Source of the DNA: Solirubrobacteraceae bacterium
GTDB lineage: Bacteria > Actinomycetota > Thermoleophilia > Solirubrobacterales > Solirubrobacteraceae
Assembly: GCA_025455895.1 (NCBI GenBank)
Contig: JALOLQ010000129.1
Span: 1-5,533 of the forward strand
Length of the DNA: 5,533 bases
Direction of reading: 5' to 3'
In this document: positions 1-4,904 of the stretch, piece by piece
Layout: each line of letters starts with the position of its first letter
How positions within the stretch are numbered: the first letter of the stretch is position 1
Program-made: the position numbers and the translations under genes
The notes under the pieces: generated by a model
Seen by the model: the letters and a program-made list of their open reading frames with translations, nothing else
What the model was told of the DNA's origin: nothing
The model's database searches: none

Positions 1-1
1 G

Positions 2-310
2 ACCCCGGGCGCCGCCGACTGGCTGCGGCTCGCGCTCGTCCTGCTGCTCGCCGACGTCGGCATCGCGGTGATCGGCACGCTCGTCGGCGCGATCGCCGTG
101 CAGACCCGCACCCGCGACCTCATCACCTCGCTCCTGGCGCTGCCGCTGCTGATCCCGCTGCTGATCGCCTCGGCGCGCGCCACCGCGCCGATCTTCGCCG
201 CCGCGGGCGCGGAGGCGCTCCCGGGCCGGTGGCTGGCGGTGCTCGCGCTGTACGATCTGATCTTCGCCCTTCTGGCCTGGGCGCTGTTCGACTACCTCGT
301 CGAGGACTGA
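2..310 (+). CDS. ccmB: CcmB, heme exporter/cytochrome c maturation permease subunit (C-terminal part, 5' truncated)
   Basis: The reading frame is open from base 2 to the TGA at 308-310, giving 102 residues of a protein whose start lies outside the window. CcmB proteins are about 220 residues, so roughly the last half is present. It shows three hydrophobic stretches: one beginning WLRLALVLLLADVG, one around LLALPLLIPLLIASA, and a last one around LALYDLIFALLAWALF, ending in the short acidic tail YLVED. The middle pattern (AV.TRTRDLITSLLALPLLIPLLIA) and the final LF.YL.ED tail are typical of CcmB. In known systems CcmB pairs with the ATPase CcmA in the inner membrane and works with CcmC and CcmD in loading heme for c-type cytochromes. 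The next gene follows after 4 nt and is CcmC-like, which supports the call. Assignment is by family pattern and context; the N-terminal half cannot be judged. Confidence 0.85.
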   Translation, partial: TPGAADWLRLALVLLLADVGIAVIGTLVGAIAVQTRTRDLITSLLALPLLIPLLIASARATAPIFAAAGAEALPGRWLAVLALYDLIFALLAWALFDYLVED

Positions 311-314
311 CGCC

Positions 315-957
315 TTGCCCACCTCGCGCAAGCTCTACGGACACCGGCTCCCCGCCTACGCGATCGCCACCGCGATCGTTCTGCGGCTTCGTGACCGGCG
401 GGATCTACGCCTTCCGCTACCTGCGCAGCGAGAACCCCGAGCTCGACCTCAAGGCCTACACCGCGATCCACCAGTCGCTGATCTTCTGCATCGGCGCGCT
501 GATCACCGGCTCGCTGTGGGCGAAGGCGGCCTGGGGGCAGTGGTGGGTGTGGGACGAGCCGACGCTCGTCTCGTTCCTCATCGTCTTCCTGCTCTACGCC
601 ACCTACCAGCCGCTGCGCTTCTCGATCGAGGACCCGGAGAAGCAGGCGCGCTACGCGAGCGTCTTCGCGATCGTGGCGGGCGCCTTCGTGCCGCTGAACT
701 TCCTCGCCGTGCGCCTCGCGGACCCGCTGATCCACCCGCGGGTGCTCAACACCTCCGGCGGGGCGCTCCCGGGTGACATGAAGGTCGCCTTCTACACGGC
801 GATCATCGGGATGGCGCTGCTCTTCATCACGATGTTCAAGTTCGAGCTGACCACCAAGCACACGCGCGCGCAGGCCAAGGCGCTGCGCCGCCGGCTCGGT
901 GGCGACGACGACGCCCCCGCCGGCCGCTCGGCCGCTCCGCGCCTCTCCGCCTCGTGA
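315..957 (+). pseudogene. ccmC: CcmC-like cytochrome c biogenesis protein, disrupted by frameshift plus internal deletion
   Basis: CcmC is a six-helix inner-membrane protein that binds heme with two conserved external histidines and a Trp-rich loop and passes it on for cytochrome c assembly. The likely start is TTG at 315, preceded by GAGGA at 302-306. This frame gives MPTSRKLYGHRLPAYAIATAIV and then turns into Arg-rich nonsense. The family sequence resumes one frame over at about 379 with FCGFVTGGIYAFRYLR and runs to the TGA at 955-957. The second part carries TGSLWAK, the heme-loop motif WWVWD (541-555) and a His (733-735) in LIHPRVLN that fits the second ligand. Compared with E. coli CcmC, about 30-36 residues are absent at the junction: the rest of helix 1, the following loop and the YxHVP segment with the first ligand His. 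The frame change fits a net loss of 3n+2 bases. The longest later start, GTG at 391, would give a 188-residue protein lacking helix 1. Either a real pseudogene or an assembly/sequence error. Confidence 0.8.
372..390 (+). other. Junction of the ccmC deletion/frameshift
   Basis: The upstream ccmC frame is read through GCG ATC GTT (372-380), and the downstream frame is read from TTC TGC GGC TTC (379-390). The 7-mer GCGATCG occurs twice just here, at 360-366 and 372-378. An intact homologue would be expected to have an Ala-Ile-Val type segment just before the Phe-Cys-Gly-Phe. A slip or recombination between short GCGATCG-like repeats, in the cell or in an assembler, would explain the join. The missing copy cannot be seen, so the mechanism is inferred. 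Confidence 0.55.
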
Positions 958-1166
958 CCGACAAGCTCCCCGACAACGGCGGCTACGTCGCGGCGGCGTA
1001 CCTCGTCTTCCTGGCGCTGCTGCTCATCTACCTGGCGATCGCCGCGCTGCGCGCCTCGCGCCTGGAGCGCCGGCTGCAGGAGCTGAACGACCTGGCCGCG
1101 CGCGACGAGAAGGCGCCGGCCGCGGTGGCCATGCCCGAGCCCGCGGCCACCGGGAGCGAGCCGTGA
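954..1166 (+). CDS. ccmD: CcmD-like small membrane protein
   Basis: A 70-residue protein starting at GTG 954, which overlaps the ccmC stop by 4 nt (GTGA), and ending at TGA 1164-1166, which overlaps hemA in the same way. After a short N-terminus with NGGYVAAAY there is a single hydrophobic helix at about residues 11-33, then a basic, probably coiled segment (RASRLERRLQEL), then an Ala/Pro/Glu-rich tail. Aromatic residues at the helix start, one membrane span and a basic Arg/Leu helix at the end match the CcmD pattern; E. coli CcmD is 69 residues. CcmD is known to help release heme-loaded CcmE from the CcmABC complex. The call rests on size, topology and position after ccmB and ccmC, because CcmD sequences are weakly conserved. 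A lineage-specific small membrane protein is the alternative. Confidence 0.7.
   Translation: MTDKLPDNGGYVAAAYLVFLALLLIYLAIAALRASRLERRLQELNDLAARDEKAPAAVAMPEPAATGSEP
1123..1156 (+). promoter_or_regulatory. Hairpin next to the hemA ribosome binding site
   Basis: Bases 1123-1130 (CGGTGGCC) are the exact reverse complement of 1145-1152 (GGCCACCG), giving an 8-bp GC-rich stem with a 14-nt loop inside the end of ccmD. Its 3' arm ends on the first G of GGGAG (1152-1156), a good Shine-Dalgarno sequence six bases before the hemA GTG at 1163. The Shine-Dalgarno site supports the chosen hemA start. A stem ending on it could affect ribosome access, but in sequence this GC-rich an 8-bp stem may be chance. 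Confidence 0.35.
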
Positions 1167-2506
1167 GCGAGCTGCTCACGCTCGGCATCTCGCACAAGAC
1201 CGCACCGGTCGCGCTGCGCGAGCGCCTCGCGCTGACCGAGCGCGAGGCCGAGCGCTTCGTGCTCGAGCTCGTCGCGCGCGAGGAGGTCCGCGAGGCGGTC
1301 GCGATCTCCACGTGCAACCGCACGGAGGTGCACCTCGTCGTCGGCGACGCGGTGAAGGCCGAGTCCGAGCTGCTCGGGAAGCTCGCGAGCCGCGGCGGGA
1401 TCCGGCCGACCGAGCTCGCCTCGGTGGTCTACTCGCCGCGCAACTGCGACGCGGCCCGGCACCTGTTCCGGGTGACCGGCGGGCTGGACTCGATGATCGT
1501 CGGCGAAGCCGAGATCCAGGGCCAGGTGCGCCGCTCCTACGAGAGCGCGCTCGCCGCCGGCACCACCGGCCCGTTCACGAACCGCCTCTTCCGCGCGGCG
1601 CTGCAGACCGGCAAGCGCGTGCGCAGCGAGACGGCGCTCGGAACCGCCCGGGTCAGCGTCTCCTCGGTGGCCGTCGATCTCGCGCGCGAGGCGGTCGGTG
1701 ACCTCGCCGCCCGCAACGTCGTCGTGATCGGCGCCGGCGAGACCGCCGAGCTCACCGCCCGCGCCCTGCACGACCACGGCGTCACGACGCTCTTCATCGC
1801 CAACCGCAACGCCGCGCGGGCGCGGTCGCTGGCGGCGCGCTTCGCCGGCCGCGTCGGAGCGCTCGACGAGCTGCCCGAGGCGATGCTCGGCGCGGACATC
1901 GTCGTCGCCTCGACGTCCTCGCCGCACCCGATCGTCGGCGCGCACGAGCTGCGCCTCGTGATGGACGAGCGCGCCGGGCGCCCGCTCGTCCTGATCGACA
2001 TCGCGGTGCCGCGCGACATCGAGCACGCCTGCGCCGCGATCCCGGGCGTGACGCTGCTCGACATGGACGACCTCCAGACGCGCGCCGCCCGCAACCTCGA
2101 GGTCCGCGAGGGCGAGCGCGACCGCGCCGAGGCGATCGTCGAGGAGGAGATCGACCGCTTCTCCGCGTGGATGGGCCAGCAGAGCGCGACGCCGACGATC
2201 GCCGCGCTGCGCGAGCTCGGCGGCGGGATCGTCGAGCAGGTGCTCGCCGAGAACGCCGGCCGCTGGGACAGCGCCTCGCCGCGCGACCTCGCGCGCGTGG
2301 AGGCGATGACCCGCGCGGTGATGCAGCGCCTGCTGCACGAGCCGACGATCCGCATGAAGGCGCTCGAGCAGGGCGGCGGCCACGGGCGCCTGGCGGTGCT
2401 GCGCGAGCTCTTCGGCCTCGACGAGGTGCCCACCGAGCCGGCCGCCGGCGAGGACACGGGCGCCCCGGCGGCCGACGTGCGCCAGCTGCGCCGCCGCAGC
2501 CCGTGA
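1163..2506 (+). CDS. hemA: Glutamyl-tRNA reductase
   Basis: This enzyme uses NADPH to reduce the glutamyl group on tRNA-Glu to glutamate-1-semialdehyde, the first committed step of the C5 route to 5-aminolevulinate. The product is 447 residues, near the usual 400-450. The start at GTG 1163 is fixed by the family N-terminus LTLGISHKTAPV, a GGGAG ribosome binding site, and the 4-nt overlap with ccmD. The catalytic Cys is C51 in STCNRTE. H100 lies in RHLFRVTGGLDS, followed by MIVGEAEIQGQVR (about 111-123). The Rossmann NADPH motif is GAGETAE at 190-196. The C-terminal third is the helical dimerisation region (REGERDRAEAIVEEEIDRF, then RVEAMTRAVMQRLLHEP). The final ~35 residues are a Glu/Ala/Pro-rich, then basic tail that looks disordered. 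All key residues are present and the gene looks intact. As the usual control point of the pathway it is a likely place for regulation; the hairpin at its ribosome binding site is the only candidate seen. Confidence 0.97.
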   Translation: MSELLTLGISHKTAPVALRERLALTEREAERFVLELVAREEVREAVAISTCNRTEVHLVVGDAVKAESELLGKLASRGGIRPTELASVVYSPRNCDAARHLFRVTGGLDSMIVGEAEIQGQVRRSYESALAAGTTGPFTNRLFRAALQTGKRVRSETALGTARVSVSSVAVDLAREAVGDLAARNVVVIGAGETAELTARALHDHGVTTLFIANRNAARARSLAARFAGRVGALDELPEAMLGADIVVASTSSPHPIVGAHELRLVMDERAGRPLVLIDIAVPRDIEHACAAIPGVTLLDMDDLQTRAARNLEVREGERDRAEAIVEEEIDRFSAWMGQQSATPTIAALRELGGGIVEQVLAENAGRWDSASPRDLARVEAMTRAVMQRLLHEPTIRMKALEQGGGHGRLAVLRELFGLDEVPTEPAAGEDTGAPAADVRQLRRRSP

Positions 2507-3237
2507 GGATCGGCACGCGCGGGAGCGCGCTCGCGCTCGTCCAGGCCGGCGCCGTCTCGAACGCGCTCGGCCCCGGGCACGAGCTCGTCGTGATCACGAC
2601 CCACGGCGACCGCGAGCGCGCCGCGGCCGACAAGGCCAAGTGGGTGCGCGAGCTCGACGCGGCGCTGCTCGCCGGGGAGGTGGATCTCGCCGTGCATTCG
2701 GCGAAGGACGTGCCGGCGCAGCTGCCGGACGGGATCGTGATCGCCGCCGTCCCGCTGCGCGCCCCGGCCGTGGACGCGCTCTGCGGCGCGCCGTCGCTCG
2801 CCGCGCTGCCCGCCGGCGCGCGGGTCGGCACCGCGTCGGTGCGCCGCGCCGCGCAGCTGCGCGCGCTGCGCGACGATCTCGCGGTGAGCGAGCTGCGCGG
2901 CAACGTCGACACCCGGCTGGGGCGCCTGCACGACGGGGACTTCGACGCGATCGTGCTGGCGCTGGCCGGGCTCGAGCGGCTGGGGCGCGACGACGAGGCC
3001 ACGGGGACGCTGCCCGAGCTCGTGCCGTGCGCCGGCCAGGGCGCGCTGATCGTCGCCGCGCGCAGCGGCGACGCCGGCGCGATCGCCGCCGCCGCGGCGA
3101 TCGACGACGCGGCGACCCATGCGGCGGTGCGCGCCGAGCGTGAGCTCGTCCGCGGGCTCGAGGCCGACTGCGACACCCCGGTGGGCGCGCACGCGGTGCG
3201 CGACGGCGCGGCGCTGACGATCACCGCGTTCGCCTGA
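2503..3237 (+). CDS. hemC: Hydroxymethylbilane synthase (porphobilinogen deaminase), cut short by an in-frame TGA
   Basis: HemC joins four porphobilinogens into the linear hydroxymethylbilane in the cytoplasm. Start is GTG 2503, overlapping the hemA stop by 4 nt, and gives the family N-terminus RIGTRGSALALVQA; no clear Shine-Dalgarno is seen, so coupling to hemA is likely. Visible motifs are AVHSAKDVP with the catalytic Asp D69, GTASVRR with R114/R115, SELRGNVDTRL (129-139), CAGQGAL, and the cofactor cysteine C223 in EADCDTPVGA, which anchors the dipyrromethane cofactor. The frame stops at TGA 3235-3237 after 244 residues, whereas family members are about 290-315. The same frame then continues with recognisable HemC C-terminus to TGA 3367-3369, for an expected 288 residues. 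The active-site residues lie before the stop, but part of domain 3, which holds the cofactor cysteine, would be lost, so the short form is probably unstable or inactive. Treat it as a disrupted gene unless the TGA is an error or is read through. Confidence 0.88.
   Translation: MRIGTRGSALALVQAGAVSNALGPGHELVVITTHGDRERAAADKAKWVRELDAALLAGEVDLAVHSAKDVPAQLPDGIVIAAVPLRAPAVDALCGAPSLAALPAGARVGTASVRRAAQLRALRDDLAVSELRGNVDTRLGRLHDGDFDAIVLALAGLERLGRDDEATGTLPELVPCAGQGALIVAARSGDAGAIAAAAAIDDAATHAAVRAERELVRGLEADCDTPVGAHAVRDGAALTITAFA
3080..3103 (+). repeat. Perfect 10-bp inverted repeat inside hemC
   Basis: CGATCGCCGC (3080-3089) and GCGGCGATCG (3094-3103) are exact reverse complements around a 4-nt CGCC loop. 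It encodes an Ile-Ala-run-Ile segment, so codon choice for alanine may explain part of it. There is no T-run after it, so it is not an intrinsic terminator. A stem this strong can stall polymerases and is a possible source of sequencing trouble in this gene. Confidence 0.5.
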
Positions 3238-3369
3238 CGGCTCGACGGGTCGGCCTGGGTCCGCGACACGCTCACGCGCTCGGACGGCGCCGGCGACCCG
3301 GAGGCGCTCGGGCGGCAGGCCGCCGAGCGGCTGCTCTCCGCCGGGGCGCGCGAGGTGCTGGCGGGATGA
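3238..3369 (+). pseudogene. hemC: C-terminal remainder of hemC after the in-frame TGA
   Basis: Read in the same frame as hemC, these 43 codons plus stop give RLDGSAWVRDTL, then a Gly/Asp linker, then the helix EALGRQAAERLLSAGAREVL and a final Ala-Gly. This matches the usual end of porphobilinogen deaminase: a surface strand of the FxGLPDGS-W-R type, then a last helix ending GA.E.L. It has no start codon or ribosome binding site of its own at its beginning. Its TGA (3367-3369) overlaps the ATG of the next gene by 4 nt, exactly as at the operon's other junctions. So it is the original end of hemC, separated by one codon change (for example GGA, CGA or TGG to TGA), not a new gene. Confidence 0.85.
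3352..3357 (+). promoter_or_regulatory. Ribosome binding site of cobA-hemD
   Basis: GAGGTG lies eight bases before ATG 3366, inside the end of the hemC frame. It supports ATG 3366 as the true start and would let ribosomes load here even if hemC translation ends early at 3237. Confidence 0.6.
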
Positions 3370-4847
3370 GCGGCGCGGTGCCGGGGACCGTCTACCTCGT
3401 CGGCGGCGGGCCGGGCGACCCCGGCCTGCTCACGCTGCGCGGCGCCGAGCTCGTCGCGAGCGCCGACGTGATCCTGCACGACAAGCTGATCCCGCTCGAG
3501 GCGCTCGCGGACGCGCGCGCCGACGCCGCGGTGATCGACGTCGGCAAGATCGGCGGCGGCGAGCAGGTGCCCCAGGAGGTCACCCAGGAGCTGATCGTCG
3601 AGCACGCGCTGGCGGGGCGCAGCGTCGTGCGGCTCAAGGGCGGCGACCCGTTCGTCTTCGGCCGCGGCGGCGAGGAGGCCCAGGCCTGCCGCGCCCGGGG
3701 GATCCCGTTCGAGGTCGTGCCCGGCATCACCGCCGGGATCGCGGCCTCCGCCTACGCCGGCATCCCGGTGACCCAGCGGCGGATGGCGAGCGCCGTCGCC
3801 TTCGTCACCGGCCACGAGGACCCCGAGAAGCCCGAGACGCAGGTCGACTGGCCGGCGCTCGCCGCGTTCCCGGGCACGCTCGTCTTCTACATGGGCGTGC
3901 GCCGCCTCGGGCGGATCGCCGAGGCGCTGATCGCCGGCGGGCGCTCCGCCGACGAGCCCGCCGCCGTCGTCCAGCAGGGCACGCTGCCCGGCCAGCGCGA
4001 GGTCGCCGGGACGCTCGGCACGATCGCGCAGGTCGCGGCCGACGCGGGCATCCGCGCGCCGGCGGTGACGATCGTCGGGCCGGTGGCCGGCCTGGCCGAC
4101 GAGCTGGCCTGGCGCGCCGCCGCGCGGCCGCTGGCCGGCACGAGTATCGCGGTCACCCGCGCGCGCGCGCAGGCCAGCGCGCTCGCCGCCCGCCTGCGCG
4201 CGCTCGGCGCCGCCGTCGTCGAGGCACCCGCGATCCGGATCGAGCCGCTCGCCGCCGACGTACCGGATCTCGGCGCCTACGACCTGCTGTGCGTGACGAG
4301 CCCCAACGGGGCCGACCAGCTGCTGGAGCGCGTCCGCGACGCCCGCGCCCTCGCCGGCCCGGTGATCGCGGCGATCGGCCCGGGCACCGCACGCGCGCTG
4401 CGCGCCCACGGGATCGAGGCCGACGTCGTGCCCGAGCGCGCGATCGCCGAGTCGCTCGTCGAGGCGCTGCGCGAGGTCCCGGTGACGCGCGCGCTGATCG
4501 CCCGCGCCGAGGAGGCCCGCGACGTCCTGCCCGAGGCGCTGCGCGAGCGCGGCGCGCACGTGGACGTCCTCGCGCTCTACCGCACCGTCGCCGAGCCGCT
4601 CGACGACGCGGCGCGCCGGGCCGCGCTCGGCGCGGACTACGCGACGTTCACCAGCGCCTCCTCGGCGCGCTTCTTCCACGCCGCCGCGGGAACGTTCGAG
4701 GGCCCTCGGATCGTGTCGATCGGCCCGGTGACCAGCGAGGCGCTCGAGGGCCTCGGCCGCGCCCCCGACGTGGAGGCCGCCGAGCACACGCCGGACGGCC
4801 TCGTCGCCGCGCTCATCGACGACGTGCTGGCCCGCCGCGGCGGCTGA
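3366..4847 (+). CDS. cobA-hemD: CobA-HemD fusion: uroporphyrinogen-III C-methyltransferase / uroporphyrinogen-III synthase
   Basis: A 493-residue two-domain protein. Residues ~8-250 are an S-adenosylmethionine-dependent SUMT, which methylates uroporphyrinogen III at C2 and C7 to precorrin-2 for siroheme and cobalamin. The motifs are VGGGPGDPGLLTLRGAEL (12-29), the SAM-loop signature KGGDPFVFGRGGEE (91-104), EVVPGITAGIAASAYAGIP (from 116) and VAFVTGHEDP. Residues ~257-493 are HemD, which cyclises hydroxymethylbilane with inversion of ring D. It shows IAVTRAR (V263-R265), TSPNGADQLL, AIGPGTARALRAHGIEADVV, FTSASSARFF and SIGPVTSEALEGLG. Fusions in this order are known in Actinobacteria and some Firmicutes. 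Both halves look complete. The gene overlaps the original hemC stop by 4 nt (ATGA) and has its own GAGGTG ribosome binding site. The fusion makes uroporphyrinogen III and can immediately methylate it, so it sits at the branch between heme and siroheme/B12. hemB, often next in such clusters, is not present here. Confidence 0.95.
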   Translation: MSGAVPGTVYLVGGGPGDPGLLTLRGAELVASADVILHDKLIPLEALADARADAAVIDVGKIGGGEQVPQEVTQELIVEHALAGRSVVRLKGGDPFVFGRGGEEAQACRARGIPFEVVPGITAGIAASAYAGIPVTQRRMASAVAFVTGHEDPEKPETQVDWPALAAFPGTLVFYMGVRRLGRIAEALIAGGRSADEPAAVVQQGTLPGQREVAGTLGTIAQVAADAGIRAPAVTIVGPVAGLADELAWRAAARPLAGTSIAVTRARAQASALAARLRALGAAVVEAPAIRIEPLAADVPDLGAYDLLCVTSPNGADQLLERVRDARALAGPVIAAIGPGTARALRAHGIEADVVPERAIAESLVEALREVPVTRALIARAEEARDVLPEALRERGAHVDVLALYRTVAEPLDDAARRAALGADYATFTSASSARFFHAAAGTFEGPRIVSIGPVTSEALEGLGRAPDVEAAEHTPDGLVAALIDDVLARRGG

Positions 4848-4868
4848 ACCGCGCGCCCCGGGATTCGC

Positions 4869-4897
4869 CGGACCGCTCGCCGCGCGTCCGATAGGTT
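4869..4897 (+). promoter_or_regulatory. Predicted promoter of the saccharopine dehydrogenase-family gene (leaderless type)
   Basis: TAGGTT at 4892-4897 fits the -10 pattern TAnnnT and stands out in otherwise GC-only surroundings. CGGACC at 4869-4874 matches the GAC core of a -35 TTGACA with an exact 17-nt spacer. The -10 ends seven bases before ATG 4905, so transcription would begin at or next to the start codon. The bases just before the ATG (CAGCGCC) contain no Shine-Dalgarno. This is the known actinobacterial layout for leaderless mRNAs. The surrounding gap 4848-4904 shows no T-rich intrinsic terminator for the upstream operon. Confidence 0.6.
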
Positions 4898-4904
4898 CAG
4901 CGCC

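Noticed and set aside
229..378. Use of ATG 229 as the start of the CcmC-like protein
   Set aside because: The stretch 229-375 in this frame overlaps the ccmB coding end and the ccmC N-terminus and translates to Arg/Pro-rich nonsense; it is open only by chance, and the real N-terminus begins at TTG 315 in another frame.
1537..3192. A 551-codon minus-strand open frame, with other long antisense frames such as 1028-2383
   Set aside because: These are composition shadows of hemA and hemC; low-complexity translations, no family motifs.
3235..3237. Selenocysteine insertion or general reassignment of TGA
   Set aside because: All other complete genes in the window end in TGA, so it is a normal stop here. 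HemC has no known selenocysteine position, and the active site does not lie at this codon.
4832..4886. Intrinsic terminator after cobA-hemD
   Set aside because: There is a loopless palindrome CCGCCGCGGCGG at 4832-4843 and GCGCG-type repeats around 4851 and 4882, but no proper stem-loop followed by a T-run; this is GC background.
4289..4894. A 201-codon plus-strand frame inside the HemD half
   Set aside because: Arg-rich out-of-frame reading of cobA-hemD, with no domain and no ribosome binding site; the HemD frame carries all the family motifs.
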